A stretch of 64,000 bases of DNA from Archilochus colubris. Lineage: Eukaryota > Chordata > Aves > Apodiformes > Trochilidae. The first letter of the stretch is position 1. The number at the start of each line of letters is the position of its first letter. The notes under the pieces are model-generated. The model did no database searches. It saw only the letters and a list, made by a program, of their open reading frames with translations, and was not told the DNA's origin. Positions 24,363-36,200 of the stretch are shown in pieces. The DNA is taken from assembly GCA_023079485.1 (NCBI GenBank), contig CM041084.1, positions 22,658,609 through 22,722,608 of the forward strand, in the 5' to 3' direction. Both the position numbers and the translations under genes were made by a program.

Positions 24363-26147
24363 ATGGCCGAGCGGCGCGGGCCGACGGCGAGCGGCGGCGG
24401 GGAAGTTGGCGGCGGGCAGCGAGCAGGCGGCGGCCGGTGCCCGCGGTTGCCTTCGCTGGTGCTGCCCCTGCTGCTGGTGTGGGCAGCGGCGCTGCCGGCC
24501 GGGGGACAGCAGCCGGCGCCGCAGTACAACGGCGAGCGGGGCATCTCCATCCCGGACCACGGCTACTGCCAGCCCATCTCCATCCCGCTCTGCACCGACA
24601 TCGCCTACAACCAGACCATCATGCCCAACCTGCTGGGCCACACCAACCAGGAGGACGCGGGGCTGGAGGTGCACCAGTTCTACCCGCTGGTGAAGGTGCA
24701 GTGCTCGGCCGAGCTCAAGTTCTTCCTCTGCTCCATGTACGCCCCGGTGTGCACCGTGCTGGAGCAGGCCCTCCCGCCCTGCCGCTCCCTCTGCGAGCGG
24801 GCCCGCCAGGGCTGCGAGGCCCTCATGAACAAGTTCGGCTTCCAGTGGCCCGACACGCTGCGCTGCGAGAAGTTCCCGGTGCACGGTGCCGGCGAGCTCT
24901 GCGTGGGTCAGAACGCCTCCGAGCGCGGCACCCCCACGCCCGCCCTGCGCCCCGAGAGCTGGACCAGCAATCCCCACCGTGGCGGCCCCGGCGGCGGCCC
25001 CGGGGCTTCGGGGCCAGGCGAGCCCCGCGGGCGGTTCTCTTGCCCGCGGGCGCTGAAGGTGCCCTCCTATCTGAACTACCGCTTCTTGGGCGAGAAGGAC
25101 TGCGGGGCGCCCTGCGAGCCCGGCCGCCTCTACGGGCTCATGTACTTCGGGCCCGAGGAGCTGCGCTTCTCCCGCACCTGGATCGGCATCTGGTCGGTGC
25201 TCTGCTGTGCCTCCACTCTCTTCACCGTCCTCACCTATCTGGTGGACATGAAGCGGTTCAGCTACCCTGAGCGGCCCATCATCTTCCTCTCGGGCTGCTA
25301 CACGGCGGTGGCCGTGGCCTACATCGCCGGCTTCCTCCTGGAGGAGAAGGTGGTCTGCAACGAGCGCTTCGCCGAGGACGGGTCTCGCACCGTGGCGCAG
25401 GGCACGAAGCGAGAGGGGTGCACCATCCTCTTCATGATGCTCTACTTTTTTGGCATGGCCAGCTCCATCTGGTGGGTCATCCTCTCCCTCACCTGGTTCC
25501 TGGCCGCCGGCATGAAGTGGGGCCATGAGGCCATCGAGGCCAACTCCCAGTACTTCCACCTGGCAGCCTGGGCCGTGCCGGCCATCAAGACCATCACCAT
25601 CCTGGCTCTGGGGCAGGTGGACGGGGATGTCCTCAGCGGCGTCTGCTTTGTGGGCATCAATAACGTGGACGCCCTGCGGGGCTTTGTGCTGGCGCCCTTG
25701 TTCGTCTACCTGTTCATCGGCACCTCCTTCCTGCTGGCCGGCTTCGTGTCCCTCTTCAGGATCAGGACCATCATGAAGCACGACGGTACCAAGACAGAAA
25801 AGCTGGAGAAGCTCATGGTGAGGATAGGCATCTTCAGCGTCCTCTATACGGTGCCGGCCACCATCGTCATTGCCTGCTATTTTTATGAGCAAGCTTTTAG
25901 GGAACAGTGGGAGAGGAGCTGGGTCACGCAGAGCTGTAAGAGCTATGCCATCCCCTGCCCCAACAACCACAGCAGCCACCACCCGCCCATGAGCCCCGAC
26001 TTCACCGTCTTCATGATCAAGTATCTCATGACCTTAATCGTGGGCATCACCTCGGGCTTCTGGATCTGGTCTGGGAAAACCCTGAACTCCTGGAGGAAGT
26101 TTTACACCAGGCTCACCAACAGCAAGCAGGGCGAAACCACCGTCTGA
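24363..26147 (+). CDS. FZD1: Frizzled-1 Wnt receptor (single exon)
   Basis: A seven-pass plasma-membrane receptor for Wnt ligands that signals through Dishevelled to beta-catenin and other Wnt branches. The product has 594 residues, somewhat shorter than mammalian FZD1, mainly at the N-terminus. The order is: signal peptide with hydrophobic core at about 29-46; cysteine-rich Wnt-binding domain with all ten cysteines (C69, 77, 114, 123, 130, 140, 144, 151, 168, 180); a Gly/Pro-rich linker (about 187-224); then seven membrane segments at about 274-294, 306-326, 353-380, 398-416, 441-465, 485-507 and 547-569. KTLNSW (572-577) is the Dishevelled-binding KTxxxW motif, and ETTV (591-594) is a PDZ ligand. 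N-glycosylation sequons lie at N83, N184 and N535. DHGYCQ, SAELKFF, QALPP and WPDTL point to FZD1 rather than FZD2 or FZD7. The ATG has A at -3 and G at +4 and directly precedes the signal peptide. The frame stays open further upstream (see findings). GC content is far above the flanks. Confidence 0.97.
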   Translation: MAERRGPTASGGGEVGGGQRAGGGRCPRLPSLVLPLLLVWAAALPAGGQQPAPQYNGERGISIPDHGYCQPISIPLCTDIAYNQTIMPNLLGHTNQEDAGLEVHQFYPLVKVQCSAELKFFLCSMYAPVCTVLEQALPPCRSLCERARQGCEALMNKFGFQWPDTLRCEKFPVHGAGELCVGQNASERGTPTPALRPESWTSNPHRGGPGGGPGASGPGEPRGRFSCPRALKVPSYLNYRFLGEKDCGAPCEPGRLYGLMYFGPEELRFSRTWIGIWSVLCCASTLFTVLTYLVDMKRFSYPERPIIFLSGCYTAVAVAYIAGFLLEEKVVCNERFAEDGSRTVAQGTKREGCTILFMMLYFFGMASSIWWVILSLTWFLAAGMKWGHEAIEANSQYFHLAAWAVPAIKTITILALGQVDGDVLSGVCFVGINNVDALRGFVLAPLFVYLFIGTSFLLAGFVSLFRIRTIMKHDGTKTEKLEKLMVRIGIFSVLYTVPATIVIACYFYEQAFREQWERSWVTQSCKSYAIPCPNNHSSHHPPMSPDFTVFMIKYLMTLIVGITSGFWIWSGKTLNSWRKFYTRLTNSKQGETTV

Positions 26148-26251
26148 GATCCCCGGCTCTGCGTGGCAAAGCAGCTGCTCCTTATCCACCGTGAGCAAAC
26201 TTTGGGGACGGCGAGTGGTTTTGGCAGGCGGCGAGGAGCGGAGGACGAGCC

Positions 26252-26302
26252 AGGCGGGGACCCTGAGCCCAGGCGGGGACCCTGAGCCCAGGTGGGGACC
26301 CC
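26252..26302 (+). repeat. 19-bp tandem repeat, 2.7 copies
   Basis: The unit AGGCGGGGACCCTGAGCCC is present twice without change (26252-26270 and 26271-26289), followed by a partial, slightly diverged third copy. It is a small minisatellite at the start of the FZD1 3' UTR. Confidence 0.9.
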
Positions 26303-26392
26303 GTGCCTGGGGCCGCCCGGCTCTGTCGTGCCCGCGCCTCTCGGGCTGTCTGCTGTTGGAACTGAGCGAGCCGGCCGGTTGGGGGAGAGGGA

Positions 26393-26400
26393 TGTAAATA
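26393..26400 (+). promoter_or_regulatory. Pumilio response element in FZD1 3' UTR
   Basis: TGTAAATA matches the Pumilio consensus UGUANAUA exactly. It lies about 245 nt after the stop codon, at the change from GC-rich to AT-rich sequence, where it should be accessible. PUM proteins generally repress or destabilise mRNAs with this element. Use in FZD1 is inference. Confidence 0.45.
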
Positions 26401-28001
26401 GCCTCTGTAAGATTTTGTAAGTATATTTGTATTTAAATTACAAAAATCTCACTTTTTTAATTATTTAGGACACTTTTAACCTGTTCGCGGATATTGCTTC
26501 CTCACCCCCCACTTTTGGTTTTTTTATTTAAAAAGTTTAAAAAAAAAAAAAAAAGGCGTTGAATTTTTATTTCGTAGGACAGGATGGGAAAAACTCCCGG
26601 AAAGAAGAACCGAAACAAACGCCTCCCTTCTGCCCCACACAGGTTTTGTAATGGCTCTGCTTGGAGTTCCAGTTGCATGAGCAGCAGGGCCCGGAGCGAG
26701 GCCGCGGGCCGAGGCGGGACTGCCAGAGCTCTGCGGAGGTGGGGTTGGTGAGGGGCACCGCTCCCCTCCTTAGCCCCGCACCCCTGTAAGGGAGGACGGT
26801 CCCCGGTCCGGCCCCATTCAGGGGAAGACAGACAGGCAGACAGCCGCCCAGCCTCTCGCCTCGGCTGGCTGCAGTGGAGCCGAGCCCAAGTGTCCCGGGT
26901 GGGACCCGCCAGGCCCTTTTTTTCCCGGGGGGGGGTTAGAAACAAGACCCAGCCTTGCCCGGAGGTGCGCTCGGCCTTTCTTTGCCGGGAGACCCTCGGC
27001 ATTGCTCGGGGCTGGGGGCACTGGCTGCCGGCAGCCCGCTTCTAGTTCTATAAAACTTCTTTAACCGCCCAGCATAGTTGAAGAGGAGTTGGCCTGCTCG
27101 GTTGTAGGAGTTGGGGTTGAACACCGCCTGCACCTGTAGCACGTCCGATGGCTTGGGAGGTGGCTGGGGACGTCCGAGCGTCCCTCCGGGTTGAGGTTTG
27201 TGGAAGGAGGGCTGCTTCTGGGTGGTGAGGAGGGAGCGGGGGCACCCTGGGGTGCTGCCCCCCCGCCCCCTCCCCGCCGTGCTGCTGATGGTGGGGTTGA
27301 AAGGCCAGGAAACACGGCCCCGGTGAAAACAGCTTCATGGGGATAAAACGCGACGTTTGAGGATTTTTTTGTTCTTTTTCAAAATTAGAAGCTGGCTCCT
27401 CATTTGGGAAACGTTGGAGCCGTTGCCCTTCTCTTGGATTTTAAATCACTGAGATTTAATTCATTACACATTATGTGAGTGTGGTGATTTTTGCCAGCAG
27501 TAAAAACAAAGAAACGGAAAACAGAAAACCAGAATGTTTAAACACTGGTAAGATACGAGACCTTAAAGAGCTTCAGCTGTCTTTTCTCCCCCTCCCCCTT
27601 TTATTTTCGGTGCAGTAATAACATTGCATACTGCAAAGATACCAAGTGTGCAGTGTATCTACTACCTTGTATGCTACTGGGTGGGGGGTATTGTTCTCTT
27701 TAAAACAAACAAACAAAAAATAATGAAATGTTAACTTTGGACGGCTGCATTTGAATATTTAGTCCTCTGTATGAAAACAGCAGAATGCTTCTCTCCTGAC
27801 TGTATTGTTTTAAACTTTTTTTTGTATTACAAATGCCTGTATTTAGGTTCATAAACATTATCTATGGCTACCATACCCTGAAATGCAAAATTTATTTGAA
27901 TTTGGTATGCATTTATTTCTGTTCAGTATCACAAGATCATCTATATTTATAGAGGAATAGAAATTTATATATATTAAATACCATATTTTTAATTTGTCTG
28001 A

Positions 28002-28007
28002 AATAAA
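28002..28007 (+). terminator. FZD1: FZD1 proximal poly(A) signal
   Basis: A canonical AATAAA is followed by GGTTTTGTAC and then CCTTGTCCTTTT, a GT/T-rich downstream element at the right distance for cleavage around 28020-28030. Confidence 0.75.
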
Positions 28008-29267
28008 TTGAGGTTTTGTACAAAACTACCTTGTCCTTTTACGTATTCCTCTGACTTAAATAGTGTGTGAAAGCAGTGTATATACTACAAGATGTGTGGG
28101 GTTCCTTTTTTCTTTCCTCATATTAAGTTCACAGTAACAAGCTGGAATTCAGTGTAGGAATTCATTGTGCATTTTGGTTTTTATCTCTGGGCCGGTCTAG
28201 ATTAATCCTTCAAAAGAAGTAATGTAAACTGTTCAAGATCTCTGACAGGGTATGGTCGGTAGTGTGAAATCTAAGAAGAGATCTGTTATATGGCAGGAGA
28301 AGAAAGAAAGAAGCTCACCAGTTCTTTTTTTTTTTTTTTTCTTCTTTTTGTTAAAAGGGTTCTCTCAATTTAGCTTTTCTTCTCTCTTTCCTATTAAAAT
28401 AAAAATGTTTTCTCATTACTCAAAATCACATTCAGACTATGTTGCAATATTGTCAGAATATTTTAATGAGTAAATTAGTTTCGTCTTCCTGAATTTTAAA
28501 TGTTTGCTTAATCCAGAGTTAAATTATATGTTTATGGAAGCATTTCAGCTTTATGGAAAGTACATGCATTCTTAAACACTTCGACATTTCAACACAACAT
28601 CTTTTTTTTTTTTTTTCCCTCTTCTAATTTGTTATTCTGAATGCCATTCTTTGAGTTTGTTAGGTAAGAATGGCTAATTAAGAGGCTTGATTTCTGATTC
28701 CCAGTGTTCTGAGCAAGTACAGCAGTTCATTCTTTAGATGAGGAAGAAGATGTAGGTGGTTTTGGTTTGTTTACTTTTTTTCAAATCACTATTTGTGAAC
28801 AGCCATAGAGAAGCAAAGGAAGCTTTTAAGCTTTAAAAATTCTTTAGTGACGTGAAACAACGGAACAGTTGGTTTTTTTCATTATTTTGATTTACATAAA
28901 GGTAGTTCCTGCTGTTTCAGATTTCTATTTTACACATTTTTCTCAAAGTTGCATTTTTTACTTTTTTTTTTTCTTTCATTTTTTTAGGATACTTTAGCAT
29001 TTAAATTGGTACTGCTCAGCACTCAGATAATGTCTTGAAGTACAAGCCATTCAGTTTCAGTTGCAGTGGAATTCTTTTTGATCAGTATATAATTATGTTT
29101 GAGCTGTTACGACTGATCAGTTTTCTTCCAGCTGAATGTATGTGATTTATCTGTGCATGAGAGAACACATTTGTTTGTAACAGACACTTTGTATATATGG
29201 TAGGGATGGAAGGACTGATTTTTTAATAATACTTTTCAAAGATGAGTTATGGATTTTTTTTACATGA

Positions 29268-29273
29268 AATAAA
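29268..29273 (+). terminator. FZD1: Possible distal FZD1 poly(A) signal
   Basis: A second AATAAA in a TTTTACATGAAATAAAATG context with a TG-rich stretch after it (TGTTAGTATTTGC). The T-rich sequence from 28030 to 29260 has no other landmark and could be an extended 3' UTR. Intergenic AATAAA motifs also occur by chance. Confidence 0.35.
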
Positions 29274-30124
29274 ATGTTAGTATTTGCAGTTCATGATTTG
29301 CAGTAGATATGGATCCCCTTCAGGTCTTTGGGATTTTTTTTTCATAGATTGCAAAGCTGAAGTTCCATGTTCCATCTCAGTAATTTTGATATTGCTGGCT
29401 AGAAGCACAATATAATTAAAAATTTAAAAGAGCAAACCCCCTTTTTTTTGTTTGCTAATTCTTGGGAACTTTCACAGTAATTTGCAAAGTTCAGTCATTA
29501 CTGAATGCTGTGGCCCTATCTCTATGGCTCATCTACCTTTTTTAGTTCTATATCTCAACAAATAATAATATTTGAGACTCTGTTATGCTACAAGGGTGTC
29601 TTCTGCATGGTATATTGCAGCCTTCACTGATGTTTTACCTTATTGTTGAAAACAAATCTATACATGGGATTTATATAGGTTTTTTTAACACAGTCTACAA
29701 TTGGTGTACCTTGTTTACTGAAGAAAGTAAGACTGTAAACAAAGAAGCAGTGTTGCCCAGATCTCTTTTCCCTGGTGGGAAAGATAATATAAGAGCAGAA
29801 CTGTGGTATAACAAAGTTTGTTGGACTAGAAGTACTTGCTAAGGCATTCCTTAGTCAACAGCTTTGCTTTCTCTCATGGGATATATTTATAGTCTGAAAT
29901 GAAGGGGCACTCAGAATCACTGTTTCCCTGAAGAGGGCTGTAGCCTGGAGAGCTGGAGATGCTGATTTACTGTTCATCCTTCAGTAACAGTAATGCTCTT
30001 TAATGTAGTGCAAATTTGTGGTATTGGAATGAAATCATATGCTGTTTCCATAACAAATCCTGTTGAGAAAGGGAAGGATTTCTGGTTTGCTCATACAGTA
30101 ACCCTCCAAATTTTGGGTGTATCC

Positions 30125-30252
30125 ATATACTTTTAGAAGTGTTGTTTTTGTTTGTTGCTTTTTTTTAATTCAGTGGCAAGGATGCAATCTAGTGGATCTT
30201 GCCACTGAATTAAAAAACAAACAAACAAACAAAAACACTTCTAGAAGTATAT
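30125..30252. repeat. 128-bp imperfect palindrome (long hairpin)
   Basis: Arms of 56 nt (30125-30180) and 55 nt (30198-30252) are nearly perfect reverse complements around a 17-nt loop. The inner 20 bp next to the loop pair perfectly (T6 then AATTCAGTGGCAAG). The outer 16 bp (starting ATATACTT) pair with one T/C difference. The middle differs only in a slippage-prone TTTG/CAAA stretch. There is no coding content. It lies about 2.1 kb past the proximal FZD1 poly(A) signal. As RNA it would form a hairpin of roughly 55 bp. Origin is unknown: a snap-back duplication and a MITE are both possible. Confidence 0.9.
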
Positions 30253-33200
30253 CTGAATTCTGTCCTCCAGATGCTGCCCACCCTACATTCTACTGCTTGC
30301 TTTTTGGCATCTGTACAATTACAGGTGGTGCTGAGGATTCATTTAAATGGACACTATTTGCATTATTTATTTTTTTTTAATCATTCCAAGGGATGATAAT
30401 AAGCCATGAGAAGAGGCTGCTGTATGAGGATAGTACCTCATCACCCTCCTGCTGCTCCCAGACACAAGAGACAATTTCCAGATCAACATGGTGATCCTTT
30501 TGAAAAGTTGTACACCCTGCAGCTGATCTCAGAAAGCAATCATGGTCTTGGTGTGATGTGGAGTTTAAAATTATTCAGGGTAATCTTGCAAAAAGTTTGC
30601 ATTTGTGTGACATAACTCCTCAATCCTAGTGCTGCATAGCCCCAGGAAGAGCTTCATGTAGCAAAACTCATGACAGCTGTAGAGCTGGTAAGAAGATAAA
30701 CGCTTACTTACAAAATAAGGAAACTGAGGTAAGGTCCTGTTTTCATAATAAATTGACCCTCTAGTGCTCAAACACTGGTATTGCATTGTATTTGATGTTT
30801 CCAATGACTGTAGTCCAATGACTGATGTAGTTCCAAGCACTACAAGACTGCGTGACAATACTATGCAAAATAAGTTCTGAGTATCAGCCTCCCCCCTTTT
30901 CCATTTTGTTAGATTCGTATTGGTTGTTTGCTCTTGTGGAACACAGACCATCATTGCTCTGTTTGTTATACAAACTCAGAGTACATGGATCATACAAATT
31001 CTGAGGTGGATTGTTGATCTGAAGATGCAAGTCCTTCAGTCGCTTGCTCCTATTAGAAGTGAGGGTTGCTCTCTAGTCCATAGCTGTGGAGGTTTCTCAT
31101 ATTTGTAAATCTCTTGCCCCTGTTGTTCATCAGTTGAGCTGGAAGTTTTGGGCAATGATTCACACTCACATGGGCAAAAGGAACTTTGTTTTTCTTGCTT
31201 TGGACTGAACCCTTTGCTGTCTGTGTGCTTACAGCATGGAATTGTCACCAGAGAAATGCTTTGTTCTGAAGCTCCTGAGCAGTTTTGAAATAGTACCATA
31301 GTTTTAAAAATTGGGTACTGGTCTTAGGAAGCAAGACTTGGTAACTTAGTGCTGAGGCTTTGCTTTTCAGAGTTTAGTTTTCAGAAGTTTCCAGACACTT
31401 TAAGGTGTGAAATAACTGCTAAAGGACAAACTAGCCACCCCAGCATTAGGTGCTGAACACATTGCAAGCATTATGAGCCACATATTCATCTGAGAGCAGC
31501 CCAGTGACAGTATTAAAGTAGACTAGATAATACTATATAAGGGTAAAGAAAAGCATAATTGCATTTAGATGCTAGCTGAAATGCACTGCACCTTTACATA
31601 GGCAATTGAGGTCACTAAATGGAGAAGCAAATACCATTTATGTCAGAGATTTCAGTGAATTAGCAAAATAGATCTTAAGCAATGTGATTGCAAGTGAAAC
31701 ATTTTCCAGATAAAAGCAATATCACTTTGATAGTTAAATCATAGACAACGCTTTTGAAAAATAAAATACTTTTAAGAAAACATGCTGATTTTGTAGGCAG
31801 TGACAACTGTGTTTCAGATCTCAACTTGTTTTTAGTCTAAACTTCCAGTGTAACCACATCAGAGAGTCTCCCAGGCATGAGGTCTTGCCCTTGTTTGCAT
31901 TCAAATCAGCAGCATTAAGTTGCTTATCTTGAGGCTGAATAAATAAACTCTAGTTTTCTAGTGAGACAGCACTTAATGAAGATCCACACTGAGACCCCAC
32001 AAGTGTTGTCTCTTCCAACTGTCCCAAGGCTTTGTTGCAGTGTGTTGAAGTATGGATATGATTGGTCTGCACTAAGGTGGAAACTTCACAATAATTCTGA
32101 TGTGAACACACTGTGTTGGGAAAAGTATTTTTGGTGGACTATCTTAGAAATCACTTCTTCAGAAATACTGAAGCAATTTGCAATTTACTGAACTAATTTG
32201 CAATTAGCTGGCTTTTGGATAGTAGCATTATTTATAGTCTTGATAAGGTGTTACACTAGGCTAACATACAGGGCAACTGTATGTCAGTAGCATGCATGAT
32301 CAGTGGAACTTATCCACATTCTGATATCATCAGGAAACCTTTCAGTGAGGGAGAGCAGTATTTTTGTCCAGCTCTAGTGTAACTTGGCTAATATTAATTG
32401 CTTGCTACAGCACAAATTTAAAAGTAATTTATCATGAGATAGTTTGATTACAGAGATCACAAAATTTAAAGTGGCCTATATCCCTCAGGTGGGATGTCTT
32501 GGTGCTGTTTACTTGCACACTCATTTGTGTAACAGGTAGTTTGTAACAGTTTTACATTCTGTGACACAGTGCTGGTCTCTTTGCTGTGTTGAAGTGAGAC
32601 CAGCAGCGTAGCCCACTGATGCTGAACAACATCCTGTTGTCTTATTCATGTTAATCATTGTATCTTTGTTTAGATAACTCTCTGGTAACTTCTTTGACCT
32701 CCACTACCATACTGAGAGTAGTACAGGACTGATAATCACAGGAGTGTGCAGTTCATTTGAACAAGTCATGTCATTCCTCCCTGGCAGCTTGCCCACCACT
32801 AGTTCAACACCTGCTCTTGCATCTTGAGCAGTGGACCATCACCCTTCCTCAGAGGTAATGTTTGCAGTCTTGTGTGAACACCATGGATGCAGAACTGGCA
32901 GCAGCAGTACTGGGTTGAGATGAATTGACTCATTTTCCTGGCTGCCCGAGCAATGTGCTAGTTCTTTTGTTTTTCCTCCACCTACCTAGGGTGGAGGCTA
33001 TCCTGGCTGCTCTTAATCCCTGAATTTAATGGAGGAAGTTAGGGGCAGCATGTGCCATTACATCCCTGACCAACCTCTGCTGCTCGCATTCCCCATGCCT
33101 TCTGGGATAATCTCACTGGAAGTTGCCTTGCTGTAACCATTGCCAGAATATAACTCAGATCTCAGTTTATTCTTGAGGACTCACTGTATAGTGTTCATCT

Positions 33201-36200
33201 TGTTCACCACAAAATCGTTGCTGTCCAAATAGAGAAGTGACACTCTCAAGCTTCTTGACAGCTTCTTTATTCATGACATTTTATTGTTGAATGCAAGCAC
33301 AAACACTATCCCCAAGGAGTGATCTGGAGCTAATACTGAGAGTATAGTGTGAGCAAATAAGAATTTTCCACTTGCTTAAATTCAAAAGTTGCTGTGAATT
33401 ATGATAAATTTGCTCTATGTAAAACTGAGAAAAAAAGGGTGCAATCACACCTTCATGTTTGCCTTCAGGAAAATTAGTGTTTCCTTTATAGCCTACTTGT
33501 GTACAAATGCATCTTAAGGAAGAAATAAAATAATTTTTAAAAGCCAGCACAAAAACTCAAGGTGGACTTCTTAGAATATTTATATACATGAAAAAAATTG
33601 CAGTGCAAGCAGCTTGTCACAAAGTCAGATTTTGTTACAACTCTTGTTAACTTTTCAGTACTTCTTTGTCTATAATGATGAAAGCTTCACTTTTATTTTC
33701 TATGAACAGGGAAGGCAATTGATCACTTAGCATGAAGCCCTGCATTAGAAGACTGCAAGTACTGTATCTATTTACTTTGTAATTAAAAAAAAATATTCTA
33801 ATTCTGGGAAAAGTGAAGGAAAATTTTGCAACATGCTCAAGGGGTTTGTGTTTTGTAGAACTGGGTACTTCACTGTTACTGATATTAATGGAAGCGAATG
33901 GTGCTTGACTACAAAGGTAAGGAAATGGGATCTGACCAATACCAGTCAGGAGCTGTAGCTGGGATGGCTGTAAACTGGTGTCTGAGTGTACTTTTTTCCT
34001 GACACAAAGGTTAGCAGTTCCTGAGTGGTGGAGTATGCCTTCTGTAAGCCAGAGGTAATGGAGAACACTCTGGTGAATGCTGCTCAATCTGCTACCCCTT
34101 GAGTTGTGCTGGGGCTGCTCTCCCCTGGGTGTGAGGACAATGTGGGGACAGTGAAGGATGGGAGAGGCCTGGGAAGGCAGGGGACTGTGAAGTGGGGGCA
34201 GCAAGAGTTTGGAGAGGCAAGAGGAGATGGTTGTCTGCATCGGACAGGTTTGAGATGGTAAATGGGGAACTATGGCCATGCAGAGTTGGTGCTTCATCTG
34301 CCAAGGGTAGCTGAAGGCCACCATAACTCAGGCTTGGGAAGGGTCCTGCTCCCCAAGGTATGCAGAAACCATGGGCAGGTCCTACAGCTCATGTCCCAGC
34401 ATCACAGAAAACAGAGGCAGGGAAACAACTTTTTTCTGGGTGTTCCTGAATCACAACAAGACAAAACAATCTTGTTTGCACAAGAGGACCAGGCAGAGTG
34501 GGCTACAAAGCTGGGGCTGGGTGGGGTGGTGGGCTGAGGAGCAGGCAAGGTGAGGAGCCCAGCCAGCACCAACCCCCTCTGGATGGCAACCACAAGGTTT
34601 CCGCCAGGTTTCCCTGGATCCTGTTTTCCACTTCTACATTAAAAATCTCCCCTCAGGGGAGAATGAAAAGGAAATTGTGTGGTAGACTTTGCTATGTTTC
34701 CATCTGACTTTTTCCATAGAAATGGGCAGTTGGGCCCAGTGTTTCTTAAGATTTCTTTATAGTAAGAGTAAAATCCTGGTTCTGCTGAAGGCAATAGCAA
34801 GCTTCCCATGGGCCTTGGAGGGCTGTAATTTCATCTGGGCTTCAAGATGCATTAGGATGTGCATGAAGATCTTGGGGATAGAAAAAGTGAAAGTGAAAAA
34901 TAAAGATTTCTCATCCAAAAGCTGTTCATAGTGCTTAGTTCTTTTCATCAGGCTTCAAAATATTTTCAATGCTTTTCTGATCATATTTATTAAGAATATA
35001 TAGGTACTATCCAGGGCAGACATTAGCTAAGGATCTGTGACTTCAGTTCCTCAATCCTCAGTTTTGTCAAAAACAGACATCAAGGTTAGTTTCTCAAAAA
35101 TGATCAGTTACAAAATACATGTTTTGATTTTAGGATTTTTTTTTTTAAAAAAGGAATAATCTCTGTTTGAAATGGGGCTACTTTTACTTCTAAAAGTGCT
35201 GACAATCTGAATGTCTAGCAGGTATTTCTACTGTCTTTTTTTTTTTTTCCAATTCTTTGTACAAGTCCCATTTTTTACTTTCTCATAAGTGCTTTTTTTC
35301 CTCACAGCAGTTCTGGAAATAGCTTTTCTTTGCAACCGGGGAGAGTATGCCTATGTACCATCCGTGAAGACAGCCTGGAGAACAGGCACAGGCAAACTGC
35401 AAAACAACATAACTTGTGGAATTAACACTTCATGTTGACACCCATTAAAAATATTCGGGGACTGACTCAGCCTGCTTCTGTTGCACAAATAACATGCTTG
35501 GCTCTGAATGATTCAAGATCTTATCTGCTCTCAATGCTAAATTCAGTGTGGAGGGCCTGATCCTTTTCTCATTAACCTCCAAAGGAGTTTTGCTGTTCAC
35601 TTCAAAGAGAATTACATCAGCAACATTTGCAGAGAAGCACACACAGTTCCTGTATCTATTCCCTTTTGTCTTTCTCTTTTTTAAAAAATTGCATTCCAAA
35701 CTACAGCAAAACAAAAAAAGGCCAGGAAGCAGTCAAAATAAATCTGTGTGCAGTTGAAAGAAATCTGTGTGTTGAGCAGTGTTGTTACATGAGAGCTCTG
35801 TTTATTTGGAGTTCTTAAGTGCAAATCAAGCCTACAAACCAGCAAGAGCTGAGATTGTCAAGGGTTTGGTTATATTTTGAGCTGAGTATCCTCAATTCCC
35901 TTTGTCCCTGTGATGGGAGCTTTTCACGGTTACAGGTATTTCTTTGCACTTTGCACAAGTATTTGCAAAGAACTGGAGCTGAGATGTTGTGGTCAGCCAC
36001 TGGAAGTCATACAAGATTGTCGTCTGCTGCTACCTACCACCAAATGGTAGAGAGATGGTGACAAACTATAGATAACTGCTGTTTTCTTCCAAAACCACAC
36101 TTAAGGCTTCAGTTTAAGGGGTCAGGTATACCCATTTCCTATTTTCTCAAGCTCACTTATCTGGTTTCAAACCTATGAAGTCATCCTCTGTGGGGGATGC

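Larger units (their letters stand above)
23380..27310. promoter_or_regulatory. FZD1: CpG island covering FZD1 promoter, CDS and early 3' UTR
   Basis: From about 23380 the sequence becomes very rich in C+G and in CpG. It remains so through the coding region to about 27310, then returns abruptly to AT-rich DNA. C-rich Sp1-type boxes (such as CCCCGCCCCCCC near 23580) are frequent and no convincing TATA box lies within it. The transcription start probably falls between about 23380 and 24130, but the sequence alone does not fix it. Intronless Frizzled genes of the FZD1/2/7 group typically sit in such islands. Confidence 0.85.
26148..28025 (+). other. FZD1: FZD1 3' UTR
   Basis: Non-coding sequence between the TGA and the first strong poly(A) signal. 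The first 1.2 kb is mostly GC-rich, with an AT-rich patch at about 26390-26580. The rest becomes AT-rich with several ATTTA-type motifs near 27890-27990. It contains a Pumilio-type element at 26393, a tandem 19-bp repeat at 26252, a long poly-A tract at about 26538-26554 and a G9 run near 26930. The cleavage site is inferred from the AATAAA at 28002 and the GT/T-rich sequence after it. Confidence 0.75.

Noticed and set aside
24437..25270. 277-codon +-strand frame overlapping FZD1
   Set aside because: It is a shifted frame of the FZD1 CDS, starting at a non-ATG codon and dominated by Ala/Arg/Leu/Pro. It is a shadow of the real gene.
23715..25982. 755-codon open frame antisense to FZD1
   Set aside because: It mirrors the FZD1 coding sequence. 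GC-rich codons rarely give stops on the opposite strand, and the translation is low-complexity His/Ala/Gly/Arg-rich without any domain.
33647..34324. 225-codon minus-strand frame
   Set aside because: It starts at a non-ATG codon, contains mixed low-information sequence and has no recognisable domain. Several overlapping frames in the same segment suggest local composition rather than a gene.
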